This document shows, in pieces, positions 35,541 through 44,336 of a stretch of 64,000 nucleotides of DNA. Source of the DNA: Saccharothrix carnea (GTDB taxonomy: Bacteria > Actinomycetota > Actinomycetes > Mycobacteriales > Pseudonocardiaceae); NCBI RefSeq assembly GCF_003014735.1, contig NZ_PYAX01000003.1, positions 248,001 to 312,000 on the forward strand. Direction: 5' to 3'. Numbering within the stretch: the first letter of the stretch is position 1; every line of letters starts with the position of its first letter. Both the position numbers and the translations under genes were made by a program. The notes under the pieces were generated by a model. It saw nothing but the letters and a program-made list of their open reading frames with translations. It made no database searches and was not told where the DNA came from.

Positions 35541-37594
35541 ACGACACGTCACTACCCGGCAGGACCCGGCGGCAGGACATCGCGCGCGAGTGGATGCGCG
35601 CGGTCTACCCGACCGCTTACGTGCCGCTGTCACCGGCCGAGATCGAGTCGTTCCTGCTCGGGCTGGTGGACGTGATCGCCGACGCGATCCAGGCCGAGCC
35701 GTTCGCCGTCGAACCGGTGGACGTGGTCGGCCACCGGCTGGTGCGGGCGCACTTCACCGGCCCGGAGACGTTGCAGCGCACTGTGGGCGTGCTCGGGCAC
35801 GCCCTGCTGTTCAGCCCCGAACTGCGGGACGTGCCGCAGTTGGCGGAGAAGGTCGTCGCGATCCTGGGCAGCGTGAGCACCGGCTTCGCCACCGCGATGC
35901 GGCTGGACGCGTTCGACCAGCAGGAAGAGGTCAAGCGCGCCCTGCTGACGGCCAAGCTGCGGGCCGAACGCGTGCTCAAGGTCAGCGAGGCCAGGTTCCG
36001 CGAGGTGTTCGACTCCTCCGCGTTCGGCATCGCGATCACCGACCTGGACGGCCGGTGCGTCGAGGTGAACGAGGCGCTGGCCGAGATGATCGGCCGCGAC
36101 CGCGGCGAGCTGACCGGGCGGCGGCTGGTCGAGCTGTTCGACCCGGCGGACACCGACGCGCTCGCGACCACGTACCGCGCGGTCGGCTCCGGTCGGGTGG
36201 CGCGGATCCGCGAGCAGCGGCGGCTGCTGCGCGAGGACGGCGAGCCGGTGTGGGTGCACCTGGCGGTGTCGTTGCTGCGTGACGCGGACGGCGAGCCCGC
36301 GTACCACGTGACCATGGCCGAGGACGTCAGCGAACTGCACCTGCTGCAGAAGAACCTGGACTTCCAGCTCCTGCACGACTCGCTCACCGGCCTGTCCAAC
36401 CGGCAGCGCTTCGCCACCCGGCTGGAGGCGCTGCACGGCACGTCCCGCGCCGGCATCACGCTCTACCACCTCGGCCTGGACGCGTTCTCGCTGGTCAACA
36501 ACGGCCTCGGCCACGCGGTCGGCGACCGCCTGCTCATCGAGGTCGGCCATCGGCTCGAAGCCCTGGTGGAGGACGAGGTCGCGCTGGTCGCCCGGCTGGG
36601 CGGCGACGAGTTCGGCATCGTGGTGGACAACTCGCCGGGCACGCCGACCGTGCCCGACATGGTCGACCGGATCAACGAGGCGCTGCGGCGGCCGATGGAC
36701 AACGGCGTGGCGCTGTCCGCGACGATCGGCGTGGTCGACCGGCCGCCCGCCGGGTGGGGCGTCGCGGAGATCCTGCGCGCGGGCGACGCGACCCTGCGCC
36801 GGGCCAAGGAGGTCGGCAAGCGGCAGTGGCTGCCCTACGACCGGCACGCCGACCAGGCGACGCGGGAACGGCAGGCGCGGGCCGCGCGGATGCCCGGCGC
36901 GCTGGCCGACCACGAGCTCGAGGTCGAGTACCAGCCCGTGGTGGACCTCGCCGGCGGTGGCGTGCTCGGGCACGTGGCCCGGCTGCGCTGGGACGACCTC
37001 GGGCACGACGAGTGCGTGGAGCTGGCCGAACAGACCGGGCTGTCCCTGGCGGTCGGCCAGTGGGCGCTGCACGAGGCCGCGGGCGACGCGAACGGACCGG
37101 AGTCCTTCGGCGTGCTGTACTTCGAGCTGTCGCCGATGCAGTCCCGCGACGAGGACCTGGTCCGCACGGTGAAGCGGACGTTGGACGAGACCGGGCTGCC
37201 CGCGTCCCGGCTGCGGATCTTCCTGGACACCCGGTCGATGCTCGCGGGCATGGGCGAGGACAACGCGCAGGTGTTGCGGGACAACGGGATCGCCACCGGG
37301 CTGACCCGGTTCAACGGCGGGCAGGCCGAGCTGGCGCTGATCGACGAGCTCCAGGTGGACGCGCTGGTGCTCGACCCGTCCGTGGTGCGCCGGCTCGCCG
37401 AGCGGCCCGAGTCGTTCCTGCACGCCGCGGTGGAGCGGATGGTCGCCCTGATCCGGTCGTCCGGGGTGGCCGTGCTGGTGCCGGACCTGTCGACCGGTGA
37501 GCAGGCCGCGTGGTGGACGCGGGTCGAGGTGGACGCCGCGTTCGGCGACCACCTCGCGCCCGCCGTGCCGTCCTACGAGCTGTCCGGCACCTAG
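35537..37594 (+). CDS. PAS-GGDEF-EAL protein with degenerate catalytic sites
   Basis: 685 aa. Order: N-terminal helical region (1-145), PAS (about 150-265, RFREVFDSSAFGIAITDLDG), GGDEF (about 280-430) and EAL-like (about 450-680). The GGDEF signature RLGGDEFGIV is intact, but the metal/substrate segment reads LGLDAFSLVNN rather than DLDxFKxIND, and I see no RxxD I-site. In the EAL domain the catalytic residues are gone: EAL reads HVA in GHVARLRW, and DDFGTG and the late Glu/Lys motifs are unrecognisable. It is therefore probably a c-di-GMP or GTP sensor/scaffold, or a weak cyclase at best. Coupled to the upstream methyltransferase. Confidence 0.88.
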   Translation: MNDTSLPGRTRRQDIAREWMRAVYPTAYVPLSPAEIESFLLGLVDVIADAIQAEPFAVEPVDVVGHRLVRAHFTGPETLQRTVGVLGHALLFSPELRDVPQLAEKVVAILGSVSTGFATAMRLDAFDQQEEVKRALLTAKLRAERVLKVSEARFREVFDSSAFGIAITDLDGRCVEVNEALAEMIGRDRGELTGRRLVELFDPADTDALATTYRAVGSGRVARIREQRRLLREDGEPVWVHLAVSLLRDADGEPAYHVTMAEDVSELHLLQKNLDFQLLHDSLTGLSNRQRFATRLEALHGTSRAGITLYHLGLDAFSLVNNGLGHAVGDRLLIEVGHRLEALVEDEVALVARLGGDEFGIVVDNSPGTPTVPDMVDRINEALRRPMDNGVALSATIGVVDRPPAGWGVAEILRAGDATLRRAKEVGKRQWLPYDRHADQATRERQARAARMPGALADHELEVEYQPVVDLAGGGVLGHVARLRWDDLGHDECVELAEQTGLSLAVGQWALHEAAGDANGPESFGVLYFELSPMQSRDEDLVRTVKRTLDETGLPASRLRIFLDTRSMLAGMGEDNAQVLRDNGIATGLTRFNGGQAELALIDELQVDALVLDPSVVRRLAERPESFLHAAVERMVALIRSSGVAVLVPDLSTGEQAAWWTRVEVDAAFGDHLAPAVPSYELSGT

Positions 37595-37616
37595 CGCGTG
37601 TATCGAAGTCCACGCC

Positions 37617-38980
37617 CTAGACCTGCTTCACCGCGGCCAGCAGCTTGGTCAGCGACTCCTTGGCGTCGCCGAACAGCATGGTGGTCTTCGGGTTGTAGAG
37701 CAGGCTGTTGTCCACGCCCGCGAAACCGGGCCGCATCGAGCGCTTCATGAACACCACGGCCTTCGCCCGGTCCACGTCGAAGATCGGCATGCCGTAGATC
37801 GGGCTGCTCGGCTCGTCCCGCGCGCCCGGGTTGACCACGTCGTTCGCGCCGACCACGAGCACCACGTCGACGCTGCCGATACCGGGGTTGACGTCGTCGA
37901 GTTCCTTGAGGTGCTCGTACGGCACGTCCGCCTCGGCGAGCAGCACGTTCATGTGGCCGGGCATCCGGCCCGCGACCGGGTGGATGCCGTAGTGCACCGT
38001 GACGCCGCGCTGCTCCAGCACCTGGGCGAGTTCCCGCGCCGCGTGCTGGCCCTGCGCCACGGCCAGGCCGTAGCCGGGGACCACCAGCACGGAGTGGGCG
38101 TAGCCGAGCATGATGGCCACGTCGTCCACCGTGCCGGCGCGCACGGTGCGCTGTTCGTCGGTCGCCGCGGCCACCGAGGTGGCCTTGAACGCGCCGAACA
38201 GGATGTTGGTCAGCGGACGGCCCATGGCCTGGGCCATCAGCCTGGTCAGGATCGTGCCGGACGCGCCGACGAGCGTGCCCGCGACGATCAGCAGGGTGTT
38301 GGCCAGCACGTAACCCGACGCGGCGACGGCCAGGCCGGTGAACGCGTTGAGCAGCGAGATCGCGATCGGCACGTCGGCGCCGCCCACCGGCAGCACGAAC
38401 AGCACGCCCAGCGCGAGACCGGCCAACGCCAGCAGCACCAGCAGCACGCTGCTCCCGGTCAGCACGACCGACAGTGCGAGCAACGCGCTCACCGCCGCCA
38501 CGCCGAGGCCGAGCAGCTGACCCGCGGGCAGCAGCACCGGCCGGGTGGTCATGATCTCCTGGAGCTTGAGGAACGTGACCACGCTGCCGGAGAAGCTGAC
38601 CGAGCCGATCAGCACGGTGAGCACGGTGGCGACCTGGAACAGCACCGAGCCGTGCGGCACGGCCAGGAACTCGGTCAACGCCACCAGCGCCGCCGCCGCG
38701 CCGCCCACGCCGTTGAACAGCGCCACCATCTGCGGGATGGCGGTCATCTTCACCGACCGCGCCGCCGGGATGCCCACCACCACGCCCGCCGCCACGGCGA
38801 GCAGGATCAGCAGCCCGTTGTGGACCGCGCCGTGGACGTAGGCGGTGACCACGGCCAGCGCCATGCCCGCCGCGCCGAGCAGGTTGCCCGCGCGGGCGTA
38901 CTTCGGCGTGCTCAGGCCCTTGAGCGCGAGCACGAAGCACAGCGCGGCGACCAGGTACGCGAGCTGGACCCAGGTGGGGC

Positions 38981-38984
<4 letters not shown>
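37617..38984 (-). CDS. pntB: NAD(P) transhydrogenase subunit beta
   Basis: 455 aa membrane protein. About eight to nine N-terminal helices form domain II; the C-terminal NADP-binding domain III starts near KATSVAAATDEQRTVRAG and contains VPGYGLAVAQGQH, HPVAGRMPGHMNVLLAEA and VVLVVGANDVVNP. It couples hydride transfer from NADH to NADP+ with proton entry, supplying NADPH. GTG start overlaps the preceding pntAB stop by 4 nt. Last gene of the pntAA-pntAB-pntB operon; ends 22 nt from the convergent GGDEF gene. Confidence 0.95.
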
Positions 38985-39300
<316 letters not shown>

Positions 39301-39304
<4 letters not shown>

Positions 39305-40398
39305 GGCAGCTCCCTCCTCAGCTCGCCCGCGTGCGTGAGGCAGCAGCCGGCCAGCACCTCGTCGGTGAGGTCCGGGACGACCTGGCCGTCCTTCGTCATC
39401 ATCATCAGGAGGTTGGCCACGTTGCGCGCGTAGAGCCTGCTGGCGTGCACGGGCATGCTGCTGGGCATGTTCTTCGCGCCGTAGACCAGCACCTCGCCGA
39501 CCCAGATCTCCTCGCCCGGGCTGCTCGCGGTGACGTTGCCGCCGGACTCGGCGGCCAGGTCGACCACCACTGAGCCGGGCGGCATGGCCTTGAGCATGTC
39601 GTTGGTGACCAGCACGGGTGCCTTGCGGCCCGGGATGGCGGCGGTGGAGATCACCACGTCGGAGGCGGCGACGCGTTCGGCGATCAGCTCGCGCTGGCGT
39701 TCCAGGAACGTCTCGGACTGCGCCTCGGCGTAGACGCCCTGCTGGGTTTCGAGGTCCAGTTCGAGGAACCGGGCGCCGAGGCTCTTGACCTCTTCCTTCG
39801 CCGCCGCGCGCACGTCGTAGGCCTCGACCACGGCGCCGAGGCGTCGTGCCGTGGCGATGGCCTGCAACCCGGCGACGCCCGCGCCGAGCACGAGCACCTT
39901 GGCCGGCGGGATCGTGCCCGCCGCCGTGGTGAACATGGGCAGGAACTTCGGCAGCCTGCTCGCCGCCTCCATCACCGCCCGGTAGCCCGCCACCAGGGCC
40001 TGCGACGACAGGGCGTCCACGGACTGCGCCCTGGTCACCCTGGGTAGCAGGTCCAGGCTGAATGCGGTGACCTTGTTGGCCACGAGCACGTCGATCAGCT
40101 CCCGCTCACCGCTCGGCTGCAGGAAGCTGATCGTGATGTCCCCCTCGCGGAGGGCGGCGGCCTGCTCGGGTGTCGGTGGTTGGACGGAGACGATCACGTC
40201 GGACTGCCCGGCCGGGTGGTCGGCGATGACGTTCGCACCGGCTGCGCGGTAGGCGGCATCCGAGGCGTGGGCGTGTCTGCCCGCTCCGGCTTGCACGTCC
40301 ACCGTGAGTCCGGCACCGATCAGCGTGGTCACCGTTTCCGGTAGACCGGCTACGCGGCGCTCAGCGGGCCGCGCCTCGACGGGTATGCCCACTCTCAC
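39301..40398 (-). CDS. pntAA: NAD(P) transhydrogenase subunit alpha, soluble NAD-binding part
   Basis: 365 aa. Alanine dehydrogenase/PntA N-terminal fold: MRVGIPVEARPAERRVA, NAD-binding VLVLGAGVAGLQAIATARRL with the acidic AYDVRAAAKEEVKSLGA after strand 2, and the conserved TTAAIPGRKAPVLV loop. Binds NAD(H) on the cytoplasmic face of the complex. First gene of the operon. A TTAACGTTAA palindrome about 50 nt upstream (40447-40456) may be its operator. Confidence 0.95.
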
Positions 40399-40446
40399 GG
40401 AGAGTCACCCTAGACCGCCGAAGGTGATCTACGCCACACGGAAGCT

Positions 40447-40456
40447 TTAACGTTAA
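40447..40456. promoter_or_regulatory. Short palindrome upstream of pntAA
   Basis: TTAACGTTAA, a perfect 10-bp palindrome within an AT-rich island in the 83-bp gap between the transhydrogenase start and the NO synthase stop. Function assigned by position only. Confidence 0.25.
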
Positions 40457-40481
40457 CCGTACATACGTCTTGCTGAGACCT

Positions 40482-41651
40482 TCAGTGGATCACGGGGCAC
40501 ACACCTCGGGTGTCGCCGGGGAAGAAGTTGGGCACCAGCTCGCGCTTGTCGTAGTACCGGTGGAAGACGCTCGTGATGCCGCTGGACATCGGCGGCACGA
40601 TCCACGTCCAGTCCGCCGGGCACGAGCGGCCCGCCGCCTCCTCCTTCTTGATGTGCGTGAGGAACCGGTCGGACTCGGTGTGGTGGTCGGTGATGGTCAC
40701 GCCCGCCTCGTTGAACGAGTGCAGCACCGCGCGGTTCAGCTCGACCAGCACGCGGTCCTTCCACAGCGTCTGCACCGACGACGTGTCCAGCCCCATCCGC
40801 TTGCCCAGGTACGGCAGCAGGTCGTACCGGTCGGTGTCGGCGAAGTTGCGGGCGCCGATCTCCGTGCCCATGTACCAGCCGTTGAACGGCGCGGCCGGGT
40901 AGTCGACGCCGCCGATGCGCAGCCGCATGTTGCTGATCGCGGGCACGGCGTGCCAGCGCAGCCCCAGCTCGGCCAGCCACGGCAGCTCGGGGTGGCCGAT
41001 CGACACCTCCAGCACCGCGTCGCGCGGCAGCTCGACCAGCGCCGGTTCGGCGTCCTCCCGTTCCACGATCAGCGGCAGCACGTCGAACGGACCGCGCCGG
41101 GCCGGCGGTCGCCAGCCCAGGTCGACGGCCTTCTCGGTCAGCTCGGCGTTGCGCCGGTCGCCCAGCACGCCGCCGTCCGAGCCGACGTAGCCCGCGTAGC
41201 GGATCAGCTGCTCGTTGCGGATGCGCGGCGCGGCTCTGCCCGGCTCGTCGGGCGCGAACACGCTGATCACCGGGCGGACCTTGCCGCCGTTGGCAGCGAG
41301 CTTGAGGTGCTCGACGCACTCGTCCGCGATCTCCTTGGGGTCGCGCAGGTCGCGCAGGTCGCGGACCTTGAGGCTGCGCCAGTACAGCCGGCCGATGCAG
41401 CGCGCGCTGTTGCGCCACGCCACCCGTGCGCCGAACGTCAGCTCGTCGGGCGTGTGGCGGTACGTGCCGGTGGCCGCGACCTCGGCGTGCACCTCGGCGA
41501 GGCGGTGTTCGACGGGGCCGAGCTCGGGGTTCTCGGCGTGGTGGAGGCGGAGGAACTCCTCGGCCTCGGCGAGGTCGACGGTGGGTTCGGTGGCGGTGGC
41601 GGAGTCGCGCAGGGGAATGGCTTCAGCCGGACACGAGGGGACGGGGGCCAT
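40482..41651 (-). CDS. nos: Bacterial nitric oxide synthase, oxygenase domain
   Basis: 389 aa. Heme-thiolate motif AWRNSARCIGR (Cys about 85), arginine-binding Glu in FNGWYMGTEIGARNF and the pterin-site region near WTWIVPPMSSGITSVFH identify NOS oxygenase. As usual in bacteria there is no attached reductase, so electrons must come from cellular flavodoxin/ferredoxin reductases. It makes NO from arginine; known roles are nitration of natural products and oxidative-stress protection. No biosynthetic partner gene is beside it. A CRP/GlxR-type box lies 177-192 bp upstream. Confidence 0.95.
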   Translation of the reverse strand: MAPVPSCPAEAIPLRDSATATEPTVDLAEAEEFLRLHHAENPELGPVEHRLAEVHAEVAATGTYRHTPDELTFGARVAWRNSARCIGRLYWRSLKVRDLRDLRDPKEIADECVEHLKLAANGGKVRPVISVFAPDEPGRAAPRIRNEQLIRYAGYVGSDGGVLGDRRNAELTEKAVDLGWRPPARRGPFDVLPLIVEREDAEPALVELPRDAVLEVSIGHPELPWLAELGLRWHAVPAISNMRLRIGGVDYPAAPFNGWYMGTEIGARNFADTDRYDLLPYLGKRMGLDTSSVQTLWKDRVLVELNRAVLHSFNEAGVTITDHHTESDRFLTHIKKEEAAGRSCPADWTWIVPPMSSGITSVFHRYYDKRELVPNFFPGDTRGVCPVIH

Positions 41652-41827
41652 GGCGGGACACCGTAGTTGCCCTTTCGCCGTTGCCGCACCGCCGTACCGG
41701 GTGCCGATGCGGCGCAGTACGGGCCAGTTGATGTCGGACGGTAAGTGCTTGATCGCGCAGAAGAGTGACGCATCCTGCGAAAACGAGTGATATTCGATCG
41801 TTATCCGGCCGAATCGTGGCGGTTACC

Positions 41828-41843
41828 TGTGATTTACATCACA
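41828..41843. promoter_or_regulatory. CRP/GlxR-type binding site upstream of nos
   Basis: TGTGATTTACATCACA is a perfect match to the actinobacterial CRP-family consensus TGTGANNTANNTCACA and symmetric except at the centre. It sits in an AT-richer 200-bp gap between the nos start (41651) and the stop of the FAD monooxygenase gene (41853). Confidence 0.7.
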
Positions 41844-41852
41844 GCAGCATAT

Positions 41853-42953
41853 TCACCTATCGGGTGATAGCACCGGCGGCGTCCAAGCGAGGAACTTCGA
41901 CACGCGCGCCGACCCGATCGAGGCCGGCACCGCGCGCATCGCGGCGTCGCGCACCGTCACGGCCACCGGGTTGCGCAACCGGTGCCCCACCCGCCCGAGC
42001 AGTCGCGACGCCTTCGCCATCGACTGCGTGCGCGGACGGCGTTGCCGGTCGTAGGCCGCGAGCGCGCTCGGCACGTCGTCGGCACGGGCGCACGCCGCGG
42101 CCAGCACCACGGCGTCCTCGATCGCCATGCACGCGCCTTGGCCCAGGTAGGGCGTCATCGCGTGGGCCGCGTCGCCGAGCAGCGCCACCCGGCCGCGCAC
42201 GTAGGTCGGCAGCGGCGCGGCCAGTTCGTGGATGTCGTGCCGCAGCACGGTGTCGGGCGGCGTGGCGTCGAGCAGCCGCGGGATGGGGTCGTGCCAGTCG
42301 CCGACGAGGCGGCGCACCTCGCCCCACTCGTCGGCCGAACGGCCACCGGCGGGCGCGACCGTCGCCGCGTACCAGCAGACCCGGCCGTCACCCAGTGGGA
42401 GCACGCCGAACTCGGTGCCGGGACCGAGGGTCTGGCTGATGCCGAGGTCTCGCGGGAACCGGGCCGTCGTCACGCTGCGCCACGCCGTGGTGCCCGCGTA
42501 CACCGGCTGGGGCATCCCCGGGAACAACGCCTGCCGGGCGCGGCTGCGGATGCCGTCCGCGGCGACCACCAGGTCCGCGTCCAGGTCGTCCACCGACGTC
42601 ACCTCGGCGTCCGTGACCAGGCACGCCGCCGGCAACGCCGACCGCAGCACCCGGTGCAGGTCCGCCCGGTGCACGGCGACCACGCGGTCCTGCGCCGGGT
42701 CCACGCGGGTCAGCGTCCGCCCCTTCGGGTCGCGGATGGTCCCGGCCACCCGGGGTGTGCCGATCCGCCGCACGTCGTCGGCCAGCCCCAGCGCCTCGAA
42801 CGCCCGCATGGCGTTCGGCATCACGCCGACCCCCGCGCCGACCTCGCCGAACTCCGGCGCGCGTTCGAGCACCTCGACCTCCCACCCGACCCGCCGCAAG
42901 GCCACCGCCGCCGTGACACCGCCGAGGCCACCGCCCACCACGACCGCCTTCAT
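41853..42953 (-). CDS. FAD-dependent (class A) monooxygenase
   Basis: 366 aa. FAD-binding VVVGGGLGGVTAAVALRRVG, the DG motif VVAADGIRSRARQ and the GD motif LLGDAAHAMTPYLGQGACMA typical of single-component aromatic hydroxylases and tetracycline-inactivating TetX-like enzymes. Substrate unknown. Start ATG 42953. Divergent from a TetR regulator across a 62-bp gap with two identical palindromes, so regulated by it almost certainly. Confidence 0.9.
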   Translation of the reverse strand: MKAVVVGGGLGGVTAAVALRRVGWEVEVLERAPEFGEVGAGVGVMPNAMRAFEALGLADDVRRIGTPRVAGTIRDPKGRTLTRVDPAQDRVVAVHRADLHRVLRSALPAACLVTDAEVTSVDDLDADLVVAADGIRSRARQALFPGMPQPVYAGTTAWRSVTTARFPRDLGISQTLGPGTEFGVLPLGDGRVCWYAATVAPAGGRSADEWGEVRRLVGDWHDPIPRLLDATPPDTVLRHDIHELAAPLPTYVRGRVALLGDAAHAMTPYLGQGACMAIEDAVVLAAACARADDVPSALAAYDRQRRPRTQSMAKASRLLGRVGHRLRNPVAVTVRDAAMRAVPASIGSARVSKFLAWTPPVLSPDR

Positions 42954-42966
42954 CGTCCCCACTCCT

Positions 42967-42980
42967 TCTACAGCTGTAGA
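42967..42980. promoter_or_regulatory. TetR operator, copy 1
   Basis: TCTACAGCTGTAGA, a perfect 14-bp palindrome immediately upstream of the FAD monooxygenase start. An identical copy lies 23 bp away. Confidence 0.8.
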
Positions 42981-42989
42981 TGCCAGTAC

Positions 42990-43003
42990 TCTACAGCTGT
43001 AGA
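42990..43003. promoter_or_regulatory. TetR operator, copy 2
   Basis: Second perfect TCTACAGCTGTAGA, abutting the AAGGAGGAGG ribosome site of the tetR gene. Occupation should block both divergent promoters. Confidence 0.8.
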
Positions 43004-43015
43004 AGGAGGAGGCAA

Positions 43016-43600
43016 GTGACCGAGCGCATGGCCGCCCTCGCCGACGCGGCGATCCACGTGGTGGCCACCAAGGGCATGCGAGGCCTGACCCACCGCGCCG
43101 TGGACGCGCAGGCGGGCGTGCCACCCGGCTCGACCTCCGCCTACTTCCGCACCCGCAAGGCGCTCGTCGAGGGCGTCGTGCAGCGGCTCGCCGACCTCGA
43201 CAACGCCGAGGTGGTCGAGGCGAGGGTGAACGTCCCGCTCGACCCCGACCTGCTCGCCGAGGGCATCGCGCACGTGCTCGACCGGTGGATGACCACCGCC
43301 CGCGAGCGCACCCTGGCCCGGTACGCGTGCCTGCTGGAGGCCACCCACCACCCCGAGCTGCGCGGCATCCTGGCCCACGGCGAACGGCCGCGGGCGCAGG
43401 CGCGGGAACTGCTGGCGGAGTTGGGCGCGGAGGACCCGGAGCGGCAGAGCCGGGACCTGGTGGCGTTCATCGACGGCCTGGTGTTCGACCGGCTGGTCGG
43501 CGCGGGCGCGCTCGGAGCACCCGCGGCAGGCACCCCGGAAAGCCGTGCTGAGCTGGCCGCGGCGATCCGGGGTGCGCTGCGCGGCGTGCTCGGGAAATGA
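43016..43600 (+). CDS. TetR-family regulator of the FAD monooxygenase
   Basis: 194 aa from GTG 43016 with AAGGAGGAGG upstream. N-terminal DNA-binding domain (ALADAAIHVVATKGMRGLTH, then AVDAQAGVPPGSTSAYFRTR). The recognition helix reads GSTSAYFRTR in place of the usual GxxYxHF. Autorepression and repression of the divergent oxygenase are inferred from the twin operators. Ligand may be the oxygenase substrate. Confidence 0.9.
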   Translation: MTERMAALADAAIHVVATKGMRGLTHRAVDAQAGVPPGSTSAYFRTRKALVEGVVQRLADLDNAEVVEARVNVPLDPDLLAEGIAHVLDRWMTTARERTLARYACLLEATHHPELRGILAHGERPRAQARELLAELGAEDPERQSRDLVAFIDGLVFDRLVGAGALGAPAAGTPESRAELAAAIRGALRGVLGK

Positions 43601-43627
43601 GTGGCGCGCGGTACTAGCGTTGGTCGC

Positions 43628-43657
43628 ATGTGGGCATTCCGGGTCTTCTACCTCTGA
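43628..43657 (+). CDS. Possible leader micro-ORF upstream of the glycosyltransferase relic
   Basis: A nine-codon frame, MWAFRVFYL then TGA, begins 7 nt after a TACTAG that could serve as a -10 element, so the transcript might be leaderless. GC-rich complementary segments lie between it and the glycosyltransferase start. The layout is like drug-responsive attenuators, and relatives of the glycosyltransferase inactivate macrolides. Very short; evidence is circumstantial. Confidence 0.2.
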   Translation: MWAFRVFYL

Positions 43658-43735
43658 GTCCGGGGCAGCCGTCCACCCCCACGCGCCACGCGTGACGGGG
43701 TCATCGAGCCAACCCCGACTCCAGCGGAGATTCCC

Positions 43736-44058
43736 GTGTCACACATCGCTTTCTTCAACATCCCCGGCCACGGCCACGTCAACCCGACGCTGCCCGTCGC
43801 CACCGAACCGGTGAACCGGGGCCACCGGGTCACCTACGCGGTCGACCCCGGCTTCGCGTCCATCGTGGACAAGGCCGGCGCCGAGCCCGTCGTGCACCCG
43901 ACCAGCCTGCCGACCGACGACCGCGAGTGGCCGACCGAGCCGGCGCCCGCCATGCGCCTGTTCCTCGACGAGGCCAGGTCCGTGCTGCCGGTGCTGGAGG
44001 CCGCGTACGCCGACGACCGGCCGGACCGGCCCACGTGATCGAGGCCGGCCTGGGGTAG
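43736..44058 (+). pseudogene. Macrolide-type glycosyltransferase (MGT/OleD family), internal deletion
   Basis: GTG 43736 starts a clear MGT N terminus (HIAFFNIPGHGHVNPTLPV, then NRGHRVTYAVDPGF) that stays homologous to about residue 97 (VLEAAYADDRPDRPT) and stops. The normal length is about 400 aa. The following frame at 44032-44058 reads HVIEAGLG-stop, which looks like the family's C-terminal tail (OleD ends DLIEAELPAR). So about 0.9 kb coding for the catalytic core has been lost with a frame change. The acceptor and UDP-sugar sites are gone; the product should be inactive. Confidence 0.85.
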
Positions 44059-44064
44059 CGAAAA

Positions 44065-44089
44065 GGGGCGGTGCCGTCGGCGCCGCCCC
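44065..44089. terminator. Bidirectional hairpin between glycosyltransferase relic and XRE gene
   Basis: GGGGCGGtGCC pairs with GGCgCCGCCCC around GTC, preceded by AAAA (a U-tract for minus-strand transcripts). Well placed to end the ABC-XRE operon. Confidence 0.75.
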
Positions 44090-44096
44090 ACCCCGT

Positions 44097-44336
44097 CTAC
44101 GCGGATCGCTCGTTGCTGCCCAGCCGGGGGAACGGGTCGGTCGAGAACACGACCTCCACCGGTACCTCGAAGTACTGCGCGATGCGCAGCGCCAGGTACA
44201 GGCTGGGGCTGTACTCGCCCCGTTCCAGGTAGCCCACGGTCTGGTAGTGGATGCCCAACGCCTCGGAGAGCTGCCGGCGTGACACTCCCCGTTCCGCGCG
44301 CAGCATCGCGATCCGGTTGTAGACGCTTTCGCTCAT
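44097..44336 (-). CDS. Small XRE-type HTH regulator
   Basis: 79 aa, almost entirely helix-turn-helix: YNRIAMLRAERGVSRRQLSE followed by ALGIHYQTVGYLERGEYSP. Its ATG overlaps the stop of the ABC permease, so it is the third gene of the ATPase-permease-regulator operon. This pairing of a mini-XRE protein with a membrane protein or ABC exporter is common in actinomycetes; it probably controls its own operon. Confidence 0.85.
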   Translation of the reverse strand: MSESVYNRIAMLRAERGVSRRQLSEALGIHYQTVGYLERGEYSPSLYLALRIAQYFEVPVEVVFSTDPFPRLGSNERSA

